Below are positions 34,501-43,762 of a stretch of 64,000 nt of DNA, in pieces. The stretch comes from Closterium sp. Naga37s-1 (lineage: Eukaryota; Streptophyta; Zygnematophyceae; Desmidiales; Closteriaceae). The stretch lies in assembly GCA_947471745.1 (NCBI GenBank), contig CANJKZ010000180.1, positions 454,001 to 518,000 on the forward strand. The letters are read 5' to 3'. Within the stretch, counting starts at the first letter, position 1. Every line of letters begins with the position of its first letter. The notes under the pieces were generated by a model, which was given only the letters and a program-made list of their open reading frames with translations, was not told the DNA's origin and made no database searches. The translations under genes and the position numbers were made by a program.

Positions 34501-37500
34501 ACCTGCAGCACCTCGCATCTCACCTGCAGCACCTCGCATCTCACCTGCAGCACCTCGCATCTCACCTGCAGCACCTCGCATCTCACCTGCAGCACCTCGC
34601 ATCTCACCTGCAGCACCTCGCATCTCACCTGCAGCACCTCGCATCTCACCTGCAAAAGGGCCCACCCCTTGGGGTTGCTCGCCCCCGCCATCTCCATCCA
34701 TAAGCGCCCCTCGCACTGCCCCATGGTCAAAACCATACACGCATGGATAAAATAGGAGCTCGCACCTGCAGCAGGTCTCATCTCACCGCAACAGCGCTCA
34801 TCTCACCTGCAGCAGCGCCCACCCCTTGGGGTTGCTCGTCCCCACCATCTCCATGAACGCCCCTCGCACTGCCTCCCGGTCAAACCCACTCCCTACTGTT
34901 CCTGCCCCCATTCTCTCATCAGGACCAATCCCCTCATCCTTTCTCCGCACATCTTCCCTCCACCCTTCAGCTTTTCCTGATTCCCCTGCTGCCGCTGCCT
35001 CCCCTGCCGCCCCTGTTTCCCCTGTTTCCCCTGCTCCGCCTGCTCCTTCCCGTGCTGCCCCTGACCCCCCTGCTGCCCCTGCTTCCCCGGCTGCCCCTCC
35101 TTCCACTTCTGCCCCTGCCACCCCATCTGCAGCTGCCACATCATCGCCTTCCCCCTCTTTCCACAGGCCGTGCTGATCCCAATAACCACCACCACCACCA
35201 CCACCACCACCACCACCACCACCACCACCACCACCACCACCACCACCACCACCACCACCACCACCACCACCACCACCACCACCACCACCACCACCACCAC
35301 CACCACCACCACCACCACCACCACCACCACCACCACCACCACCACCACCACCACCACCACCACCACCACCACCACCACCACCACCACCACCACCACCACC
35401 ACCACCACCACCACCACCACCACCACCACCACCACCACCACCACCACCACCACCACCACCACCACCACCACCACCACCACCACTGCCATGGCCATCGCCA
35501 CTTGATCGTCGAGTCGATTTTCGGGTCAATTCCTGACTCGATTCAACTATAGCTTCCCCCGCTTTCCAGAGACCATCACGATCCCAATCACCACCACCGC
35601 CATTGCCGCCGTCACCCGCTTGCCTAGTCACGCTTTCACCCAATAGGCGCCTGGTTAGCCCCTCAGTCCCATCAAGGTCCGTGGGTGTGTGCTTGGCATG
35701 CGCAAGAGAGGTGGGGTCCGGGTTGGGGATATCCTTGGCAGGAGGAGGAGAGGCGAGAGGGGCGGAGAGGGGTGGAGAGTGGTGAGGAGGGGCGAGGAGG
35801 GGTGGAGAGCGGTGAGGAGGGCCGAGGAGAACAAGCACGGGGAGGGAGCGGCTGCGGGCATCAGGGGGGATGGGTGGTGTGAGCGGGAGGAGAGGCGGGA
35901 TGACCAGGTCGTTACCGGGTGAGGCGCAATGCATATCCTGTGCTGGCGGGCAGGTGAAGAGGAATGGGACGGGGAAGAGAGAGGAGATCGAAGGGCGGCG
36001 TGAGCGGGAGGAGAGGCGGGATGACCAGGTCGTTACCGGGTGAGGCGCAATGCATATCCTGTGCTGGCGGGCAGGTGAAGAGGAATGGGACGGGGAAGAG
36101 AGAGGAGATCGAAGGGCGGCGTGAGCGGGAGGAGAGGCGGGATGACCAGGTCGTTACCGGGTGAGGCGCAATGCATATCCTGTGCTGGCGGGCAGGTGAA
36201 GAGGAATGGGACGGGGAAGAGAGAGGAGATCGAAGGGCGGCGTGAGCGGGAGGAGAGGCGGGATGACCAGGTCGTTACCGGGTGAGGCGCAATGCATATC
36301 CTGTGCTGGCGGGCAGGTGAAGAGGAATGGGACGGGGAAGAGAGAGGAGATCGAAGGGCGGCGTGAGCGGGAGGAGAGGCGGGATGACCAGGTCGTTACC
36401 GGGTGAGGCGCAATGCATATCCTGTGCTGGCGGGCAGGTGAAGAGGAATGGGACGGGGAAGAGAGAGGAGATCGAAGGGCGGCGTGAGCGGGAGGAGAGG
36501 CGGGATGACCAGGTCGTTACCGGGTGAGGCGCAATGCATATCCTGTGCTGGCGGGCAGGTGAAGAGGAATGGGACGGGGAAGAGAGAGGAGATCGAAGGG
36601 CGGCGTGAGCGGGAGGAGAGGCGGGATGACCAGGTCGTTACCGGGTGAGGCGCAATGCATATCCTGTGCTGGCGGGCAGGTGAAGAGGAATGGGACGGGG
36701 AAGAGAGAGGAGATCGAAGGGCGGCGTGAGCGGGAGGAGAGGCGGGATGACCAGGTCGTTACCGGGTGAGGCGCAATGCATATCCTGTGCTGGCGGGCAG
36801 GTGAAGAGGAATGGGACGGGGAAGAGAGAGGAGATCGAAGGGCGGCGTGAGCGGGAGGAGAGGCGGGATGACCAGGTCGTTACCGGGTGAGGCGCAATGC
36901 ATATCCTGTGCTGGCGGGCAGGTGAAGAGGAATGGGACGGGGAAGAGAGAGGAGATCGAAGGGCGGCGTGAGCGGGAGGAGAGGCGGGATGACCAGGTCG
37001 TTACCGGGTGAGGCGCAATGCATATCCTGTGCTGGCGGGCAGGTGAAGAGGAATGGGACGGGGAAGAGAGAGGAGATCGAAGGGCGGCGTGAGCGGGAGG
37101 AGAGGCGGGATGACCAGGTCGTTACCGGGTGAGGCGCAATGCATATCCTGTGCTGGCGGGCAGGTGAAGAGGAATGGGACGGGGAAGAGAGAGGAGATCG
37201 AAGGGCGGCGTGAGCGGGAGGAGAGGCGGGATGACCAGGTCGTTACCGGGTGAGGCGCAATGCATATCCTGTGCTGGCGGGCAGGTGAAGAGGAATGGGA
37301 CGGGGAAGAGAGAGGAGATCGAAGGGCGGCGTGAGCGGGAGGAGAGGCGGGATGACCAGGTCGTTACCGGGTGAGGCGCAATGCATATCCTGTGCTGGCG
37401 GGCAGGTGAAGAGGAATGGGACGGGGAAGAGAGAGGAGATCGAAGGGCGGCGTGAGCGGGAGGAGAGGCGGGATGACCAGGTCGTTACCGGGTGAGGCGC

Positions 37501-40500
37501 AATGCATATCCTGTGCTGGCGGGCAGGGAGAAAGGGAGAGGGAGAGCTAGGGATTTGGAAAGAGGTTAAGAGGGAGCGGTTGCGGGCGTCGGGGGGGATG
37601 GGCGGCGTGAGCAGGAGGAGAGGCGGGATGACCAGGTCGTTACCGGGTGAGACAGGGCATATCCTGTGCTGGCGGGCAGGGAGCAAGAGGAGACAGGAAG
37701 AGGGTAACAGGGGGTGATGTGCAGGTAGGGAGAATGGGGATGGGCGGTGTGAGGGGGAGGAGAGGCGGGATGAATGGCCACATCACTACCACGTGAGGCA
37801 CAGTGCATTCCCTGTGCTGGCGGGCAGGTGAAGGGGGAGATGGCAAGAGGGGGAAATGGTGGGGAGTGTGAGTGGGAGGAGATGTACAGCCCTCAAAGTG
37901 GGTACCCCCGTACTCCTGGAGAGTGGAGGAGTGGTTGGAGAGCCTAGAGGGACTGAGGAGGAAAAGAATGGGGAGGGAGTGGTTGCGCACGTCCGGGAGG
38001 GGATGGGCGGTGTGAGGGGGAGGAGAGGCAGGATGGCCACTTCAAGGGTGTGTGACAGGCCTAGGACGACAAGCATCATCCCCACTCCCCTTCGTACCAT
38101 AACACAATAGTGAGAAATGCAGCAAAATCATCACTCACTCATTCACTGCATACCATCACCACTCACTCACTCACCTCGTACCACCACCACCCACTCACCT
38201 CATCAATCTCTAAAGCAATAAGCTGCTTCTTCCCACTCAGCCTCCCAAAACGTCCCTCCGCCTCCCCTGTCCCCAAACCCACACTCTCTCCATCCCACCC
38301 TTTCTTCCCTCTCCCCCCTCCTCCTCCCCCAGTCTCTGCCACCTCCCCACCCCCCCTTCTCCTCTCCTTCTTGCTCATCTGCTGCAACTGCAACTTCTGC
38401 TGCCTTATCCCCACACGCCCCTTCCCATCTCCTACCCCCACCCCCTCCTGCTGCTCCTGCTGCTGCTTCTTCCCTGCCAGAGCAGCTTTCAACCGACCGG
38501 CAGCAGTTGTCTGTTTTCTGCCGGCCGCTGCTCTCCTTCTGGCAGCGGCGGCGGCGGCGGCAGTGGGGGTGAGGTGGAGGACTGAGCGGAAGAGCAGGTC
38601 GGGGTAGGAGGAGGGCTGGAGGGTGAATAGAGAGCCGAGGAGAGAGGGGTTGACGAAAGGGAGGATGCTGCCAGGGGAGGGTGAGCAGGGGAGGGGGGCA
38701 GGGGAGGGGGGAAGAGGAGGGGGGCAGGGGGAGGGGGCAGGGGAGGGGGGCAGGGGAGGGGGGCAGGGGAGGGGGGAAGAGGAGGGGGGCAGGGGAGGGG
38801 GGCAGGGGAGGGGGGCAGGGGAGGGGGGCAGGGAAGGGGGGCAGGGGAGGGGGGCAGGGAGGGAAAGAAAAGGAGGGATGAAAGGAGGGTGTTGTGAGTG
38901 AGAGGAAGAGCAGGTCGGGGTAGGAGGAGGGTTGGCCGGTGAAAGGAGAGCCAAGGACAGAGGGGTTCATAAAGGGGGGGATGCTGACAGGGGGTTTCGG
39001 TTAAAAAAAAAAAGAGATGGGGAAAGAAAGGAAAAATGTGAATTGGGACAGGTTTTAAGGTCTAAATTTTGGGGTTTAGCCAAAGTTACCGACTATTCCT
39101 GGAGATTTTATCGACAGTTACTAAGTAACCCCATAATCGGCCCAACGCTTACCCACATCGGCCGAACGGGTCTGTCTCGATGATAAGGTGATCTCTGTCC
39201 CCACTGGGACTTCTGAGGCGCCTCAAAGGTCACCTCGAGATTTGATTGGCGGTTACCAGGTAACTTTTGAGTTTGCCCACAACACTTACCCACATCCGCC
39301 AAATGGGTGTGATGCGATCATGAAGTGATCGCTGCCCCCACTGCGACCTTTGAGGCGTCTCAAAGGCTGCCAGTTACCAGGTAACCCCCGAGTCAACCCG
39401 TGACACGACACTTACCCGCATCGGCCGTACGGGTGTGATGCGATGATAAAGTGGTCGCTGCCCCCACTGCGTCGCCAGTAGGGGTATTGTGACTGTAGTG
39501 AAGAGGCACAGGGGCATACGCACATAGAAAATAATGTAATTACTTGCAGATAGAACGGCACAGAAACAGGCGCGAAGGGTGCATGCAAGAAGGAACATCA
39601 AGAAATCATCAAGTGCACGCTTCTGACTGACATGCAGCTTGTTGTAAACGAGCAAGAACGTGAAATTACACACACACATGCACGCAACAAATAGAGCAGG
39701 CCAAACAAGCACAAACGCAAGCACTTGAGTATTGCAGCTCCTCCCCCTCTCACCTGCACATACAATAACGCCTCCCCCACATAACGCCCAGTATCTGCCA
39801 GCGCCTCCCAATGCTCTAACGACAGCTCAAGCCCATTCCCCCCTGCTCCCCCTCCCCCTGCTCCTCCTCCCCCTGCTCCCCCTCCCCCTGCTCCTCCTCC
39901 CCCTGCTCTCCCTCCCCCTGCTGCCCCTCTCCCTGCTGCCCCTCCCCCTGCTGCCGCAGCAGCGAGCGCAAGGGAGGGGGCTTCCAGAGAGGGCAGGCGC
40001 AGGGCGAGGTGCAGCATGGGCAGCACGGGGAGGAAGAAGAGAGATGCAGCTTCAGGGTCCACTGTGCGGTGTATGTTGGAGCGCTGCAGTGCCCTGGAAA
40101 GGTGGGAGGGGAACAGGGAAGGACGAGGGGGATGCAGCGTAGGAATGATGAGGGGGATGGGGAGGCGGCACACGGAGGAAGAAGAGGGAAGCGGCCTCAG
40201 GGTCCACTGTGCGGTGTATGTTGGAGCGCTGCAGCGCCCTGAGAGAGGGAGAGGGGAGAGGAGAGGTGGAATTGAGATGAGGAGAGGAGGCGAGATGGAG
40301 TGGCACGAATAGGGGGCTGTGTTATAGGCATGAAATGAGAACAGAGGCACAGACCTGAACAGTAGGGTGCCTAGATGGAAGCCAACTGGGGTGGTGTGAG
40401 GTGAGGCAGTCAGAGAGGTTAACGTTGAACCGTATGAACGTCTATGCAGGCAGGGTATAGACGTGATTCAGGAGGGGTTATAAGCGACTTGAAGAGAAGC

Positions 40501-41562
40501 GCTTACCTGAATAGGAGGTTGTCTAGATGGAAATCGGAGAGGTGGCGTGCGGTGAGGCGGTCAGAGAGGTTAACGTTGAACCGTATGAACGTCTATGCAG
40601 GCAGGGTATAGACGTGATTCAGGAGGGGTTCGACTTGAAGAGAAGCTCTTACCTGAATAGGAGGTTGTCTAGATGGAAATCGGAGAGGTGGTGTGAGGTG
40701 AGGCGGTCAGAGAGGTCAACGTTGAACCGTCTGGGGAGCTCGTAGACATAGATGAAGTGTGAATGCACGCTCTTGGGCTCGGCCCACCAGCAGTTGGCCG
40801 CTGAGAGGAGGGGAGAATGAGGAATGATGGAAGGGAGGCAAGGGGGGGTTGGGGGGAATGGGGGGTCTGAGGAACAACAGTGTGTTGAAGAGTCTGGGGA
40901 GCTCGTAGCCGTATATGTAGTGCGACTGCACGCTCTTGGGCTCGGCCCACCAGCAGTTGGCCGCTGAGAGGACAGAGAATGAGAAGCCAAGGCAGGGGGA
41001 AGCGAAGGTGGGTAGTGTGTGGGAGAGGGCTCCAGAGCATTCATGCCTTTTGAGACATCCGATTTTGAATCAGACTCAGGAAATGAAGCACAGGAGAGGG
41101 AAGTGAAGCGAGGAGAAAGAATGAATGACTGAGGGGAGGAACAATGGAGCGGAGGGGATTGAGCGGGGAGGGATGACGTGCAGGCCGGGAATCAGGGAAT
41201 CGCTGAGTGAAGTGGATCAGGAAATGGACATGGATGGGAGGATGAGAATATTCTAGGTCGGCATTAGCCTCCGGTCTACAAATGGGTGGCATACCAGAGA
41301 CTAGCGGTAGGCGATCGCATCCCCATGAACTGTCCCACACGAACAGGTGAATCGCGTAAAGCAGGAGAAATGTAGCAAAGAATGCGATGACTAGATTTCG
41401 CCACGACAGCCATCGTATTCTCCGGATCAGATTTCGCGCGAATCTCAACACGCGAACGCTTGTGGTAACCCGCTCGTTGCTTTGCGACGCATGAGGTTCC
41501 GCGAGATCGAGTTGCGAAAGTGGAAGCCTCCGCTGACGCAGCCTTGATCGTAGAAACTCCAT
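31598..41562 (-). CDS. GT47 exostosin-family glycosyltransferase, type II membrane protein
   Basis: Likely a Golgi glycosyltransferase; acceptor sugar unknown. Exons (minus order): 41562-41280, 40800-40653, 40093-39754, 39492-39416, 38667-38199, 35937-34807, 33233-33058, 31784-31598. All intron phases match and the total is 937 codons including TAG. Residues 54-75 form one transmembrane anchor after a basic region. Exostosin-like blocks follow: HFIYVYELPRRFNVDL (exon 2), RTVDPEAASLFFLPV (3), YPYWRRSGGSDHFIIASHP (4), GNDLVIPPLLPL (6), GAVFCVCLPDASHW and NGCIPVTFF (7), with a helical C-terminus (8). These correspond to YVYDLP, DPEEADFFFVP, PYWNRSGGRDHF, SVFCLCP and GCIPV of plant GT47. Exon 6 has a run of about 100 Gly; exons 3 and 5 have Gly- and Ala/Gln-rich insertions. 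Nearly every intron carries copies of neighbouring exon ends. Confidence 0.85.
31855..32065 (-). repeat. Two acceptor-side copies of the GT47 terminal exon head
   Basis: Copies end (exon start side) at 31934 and 32065, each preceded on the minus strand by CTTGCAG or CCTGCAG. They encode AFLLNIDPMAVHETAMNLD and AFSLNIDPMGVHETAMRLD. Spacing from the used exon (31784) is 150 and 131 bp. Confidence 0.9.
32145..32640 (-). repeat. 40-bp array derived from terminal-exon sequence, about 12 copies
   Basis: Units with core CTCCCTCATTGGGGCACCGA and TGCAGTGCAGCTCGGTCTG repeat every 40 bp. The array abuts an internal copy of the terminal exon (32626-32695, CAGCTCCGTCTGCATGCGCC...), from which the AGCTCGGTCTG part appears to derive. 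Confidence 0.9.
32735..32890 (-). repeat. 27-bp donor-type array and donor-side copy of GT47 exon 7
   Basis: 32819-32890 is a donor-side copy of exon 7 (VPFTYVHHHRHPWVHFFQ; used exon has IPVTFFHHYRHPWLHSLPF), ending CAG|GTATGG. Beyond it on the minus strand, about three 27-bp units each contain GTATGGTGTGGCTCTG preceded by CACG. Confidence 0.85.
32901..33060 (-). repeat. 10-bp splice-donor array, 16 units
   Basis: Sixteen consecutive 10-bp units, on the minus strand CAGGTATGTT with a few CTGGTATGTT, one TTTT and one TTTG variant, without any length change. The first unit is the real donor of exon 7 (CCCTTCAG|GTATGTT). Confidence 0.95.
33317..33599 (-). repeat. Two acceptor-side copies of GT47 exon 7
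   Basis: Exon-start boundaries at 33416 and 33599, each after CTCCCAG, both encoding GAV(F/L)CVCLPDASHWHEMVC and then diverging. Period is 183 bp. Confidence 0.9.
33800..34660 (-). repeat. 21-bp splice-donor array, about 40 copies
   Basis: Units read CTGCAG|GTGAGATGCGAGG on the minus strand, repeating every 21 bp with few substitutions (GAGGTG/GCGGTG, GTGAGA/GGGAGA). The unit equals the exon 6 donor (CTGCTGCAG|GTGAGATG at 34807). Immediately upstream, 34656-34720 is a donor-side copy of exon 6 (SNPKGWALLQ). A further eroded copy (GRQCEGRSF) lies near 33740-33775. As 21 is divisible by 3, long frames (GEMRGAA, VRCEVLQ) result without implying coding. Confidence 0.95.
35185..35483 (-). repeat. 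(GGT)n coding microsatellite, about 100 Gly codons, in GT47 exon 6
   Basis: Uninterrupted trinucleotide run; in the GT47 frame it encodes polyGly. It is flanked by duplicated peptides WDRDGLWKAGE (N-terminal side) and WDQHGLWKEGE (C-terminal side), showing that the run lies between two copies of an exon segment. Confidence 0.95.
35937..37811 (-). repeat. 121-bp splice-acceptor array, 14 copies plus 2 diverged
   Basis: Acceptor boundaries (minus ...CCAGCACAG|GATATGCATTGCG) fall at 35937 + 121n for n = 0-13, up to 37510, and in diverged form at 37663 and 37811. Each unit holds a pyrimidine-rich intron end and about 65 nt of exon 6 head (DMHCASPGNDLVIPPLLPL). Only the 35937 copy continues into the full exon. 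Units are essentially identical. Each also contains CACCCG|GTAACG, a potential donor 22 nt into the exon copy. Confidence 0.96.
38670..38983 (-). repeat. Acceptor-side copy of GT47 exon 5 and GGGGCAGGGGAG array
   Basis: 38905-38983 copies the exon 5 head (PPFMNPSVLGSPFTGQPSSYPDLLF) after CCTGTCAG. Between it and the used exon, 38690-38870 is a GGGGCAGGGGAGG-type array forming a very long polypyrimidine tract on the transcribed sense strand. Confidence 0.9.
39153..39366 (-). repeat. Two donor-side copies of GT47 exon 4
   Basis: Copies at 39290-39345 (RSGGSDHFMIASHPFGGCG) and 39153-39210 (SGDRDHLIIETDPFGRCG), each ending GG|GTAAG. Both abut palindromic motifs TGAGGCGCCTCAAAGG (39211-39229) and CCTTTGAGGCGTCTCAAAGG (39347-39366). 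Confidence 0.9.
40150..40238 (-). repeat. Acceptor-side copy of GT47 exon 3
   Basis: Boundary at 40238 after CTCTCAG, encoding RALQRSNIHRTVDPEAASLF as in the used exon at 40093, then diverging. Spacing 145 bp. Confidence 0.9.
40355..40590 (-). repeat. Two donor-side copies of GT47 exon 2
   Basis: Copies end at 40507 and 40355 with donors like the used 40653 (TTCAG|GTAAG...). Both share the segment GAACGTCTATGCAGGC not present in the used exon, so they derive from one another. Confidence 0.85.
40886..40971 (-). repeat. Acceptor-side copy of GT47 exon 2
   Basis: Encodes AANCWWAEPKSVQSHYIYGY and LPRLF after CTCTCAG, against AANCWWAEPKSVHSHFIYVY in the used exon. About 170 bp upstream of it. 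Confidence 0.88.
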
Positions 41563-41719
41563 GCCACCATCTTCTACTGCATCGATTCAAAAGAATTTAC
41601 ATAGCGAACGCGGACATTGCTGCTCCATTTGACAAGCATGCCCCTCTTCAGACCAGATGCCAGCATAGGGATTGGATTTAGCGGTCTGCGAGATTGGTGG
41701 TTGGGTGGAGAGAGTTTCT

Positions 41720-42645
41720 GGGCCATTTTCAGGTGCAATCCACTCTTGCTAGGAAATCTTCTCATGTGCGACCCAAGTTACTGTGCAGTTACGAACACTA
41801 GATTCATTTTAAGGAATTTCTGTCGATTATCATTTATCATCCGATATCCGATTCGAAATAACACAAACAGTCCAAATCAAAGGCGATTTCGGATCACGCC
41901 AAGCAAAATCCGAATGGACACGTCATATTTTCCCAATTTGGACGACAATTTCTGCTTCGCACCAGAAGTTTCATAAAACAATTCTTATGCGGGATCAGCT
42001 GTACTGTTGACGCAGGTGACGGAAGCTGCGCAGGGCAAATCAGCATTCCGTTCTTGGGCGTGTACCCCAAAACACGAGAAGACTGCCCGAATGATAATAA
42101 AGAGTACCCTCACCGTAATAAATACCAAGCTGAATTTTGTTTCCGCACTAGACGACGCCACCAGAAAAATATATATATTACCAGAAATAATTCTTCTTTT
42201 CTGGTAGCGTCGTCTAGTGCGAAAACAAAATCCAGCATGGTATTTATTACGATGAGGGCAAACTCTGTTATCACCCGGGCAGTCTTCTCGTGTTTTGGGG
42301 TACACGCCCAAGAACGGAATGCTGATTTGCCCTGCGCAGCTTCCGTCACCTGCGTCAACAGTACAGCTGATCCCGCATAAGAATTGTTTTATTAAACTTC
42401 TGGTGCGAAGCAGAAATTGTTGTCGAAATTGGGCAAATATGACGTGTCCATTCGGATTTTGCTTGGCGTGATCCGAAATCGCCTTTGATTTGGACTGTTT
42501 GTGTTATTTCGAATCGGATATCGGATGATAAATGATAATCGACAGAAATTCCTTAAAATGAATCTAGTGTTCGTAACTGCACAGTAACTTGGATCGCACA
42601 TGAGAAGATTTCCTAGCAAGAGTGGATTGCACCTGAAAATGGCCC
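41720..42645. mobile_element. Second foldback Mutator-like element with 9-bp TSD
   Basis: 926-bp inverted repeat: arms of about 460 bp, starting GGGCCATTTTCAGGTGCAAT and ending with its reverse complement, centre near 42185. Flanked by AGAGTTTCT at 41711-41719 and 42646-42654. No transposase ORF; short frames in the arms are mirror copies. A transcript crossing it would form a long hairpin. Confidence 0.88.
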
Positions 42646-42659
42646 AGAGTTTCTAGTTC

Positions 42660-43762
42660 GCATGCTTTTGTCTTGTCGGAACCATTCTAGGTGTGTCTGA
42701 CTTCGGGGTCGGCGAAAGTCGACGAAACGCGACGAAACTCGACGTCGCACACGCCGTCTATAGAAAACGTTGGGCAACGCAAACCTGTTCGATCAACAGT
42801 CCAACGTCGAAAACTGTTCCAGCTCTCCACCGTTGTGGGCCGTGTCAGACCAGACGAGACTGCTCTTTGGAGGTAATAGGAGCGCGTTGCACTGGACGGA
42901 CCAATCCCTGGGGTGGTGTATTGCGGCAAACGCGCGGGAAGCAGAAGTGGTTCCCTGTCAGGTCGCTCATGCGACAGGCATCGCTCCCGTCGCGAGTTTC
43001 GCCCAAACCAAGGCATCTGAAATTCACGGTTCGAGCAACTAGAGATCCATTCTCTAGGCTTCTTGAGATCCGCATTTTCCACTCACCCCCCAGCAACCCA
43101 GCTCAACAAGCCCAGGTAGGACCTCTTTCTTCCTCCGTTTCTCGGTTTCTCCATTTTCATCATTTTCCTTCATTTTCTGCCTGTTCCTGGTTCGAGTGAG
43201 CCTCCAATTTTCCCGTTTCTGTAGGAGGCCCACAATCTTTGAGCTGAGTCGTCTCTGGTTATGGACGCCTTTACCGTTCGCGCGCACGGCGTTTTTACCG
43301 GCTCACTGTTTTTAACGGCTTCCATTCCGGCAAAAAACAATACTTAAGCGCATCTCGGCTTCTCCGAGTTTTGCACTCACAGTTTGAGGGTCTGGATCTC
43401 TTCTTCTGAGAAGCCGCCATTACTCCGGGCAGCATCTGTGTGTCATAATTCGTCTTTCGCTGGTCAGAATTCGAAGAAATTCCTTCTCATCACTACCCCG
43501 CTTCCTGTGCCTGCCCCCTCCGTTCATCCCCGCTAAGGAGGACCTTATCTGACTGTGTGCCTATAAGGGGCACCCCGAGGTTCTCGCCTAGCAAGGCTCT
43601 TCGCAATATAGTGCTAGGCTTCATCAATTGCTCAGTAGTTGTAAGCAGTTTCTCGTCATCTAATTCCTCGCACTCTATCCGCTTACAACCCATAAGAGGT
43701 ACTGTTTTGAACAGATTATTGTCTTACTGTACAAAGGGGCAAAGACACAAACGCCTAAGCAT
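42660..43762. other. Unique DNA between foldback element and coiled-coil gene
   Basis: ORFs of 168 codons (+, 42693) and 131 codons (-, 43082) overlap antisense and show no recognised domain. 43290-43480 looks untranslated. No supported gene. Confidence 0.3.

Noticed and set aside
33775..34740. 321-codon AGEMRGA repeat protein on the minus strand
   Set aside because: A 21-bp donor array gives this frame automatically; the GT47 transcript should splice it out.
35170..35505. polyThr and polyHis ORFs on the plus strand
   Set aside because: Antisense readings of the (GGT)n run in GT47 exon 6.
35964..37495. Twelve identical 66-residue ORFs at 121-bp steps
   Set aside because: They lie antisense to the GT47 acceptor array and arise from the repeat; nothing suggests a gene family.
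35937..37520. CRISPR-like regular array
   Set aside because: Units are identical over the full 121 bp with no variable spacers, and the sequence is a eukaryotic intron/exon junction.
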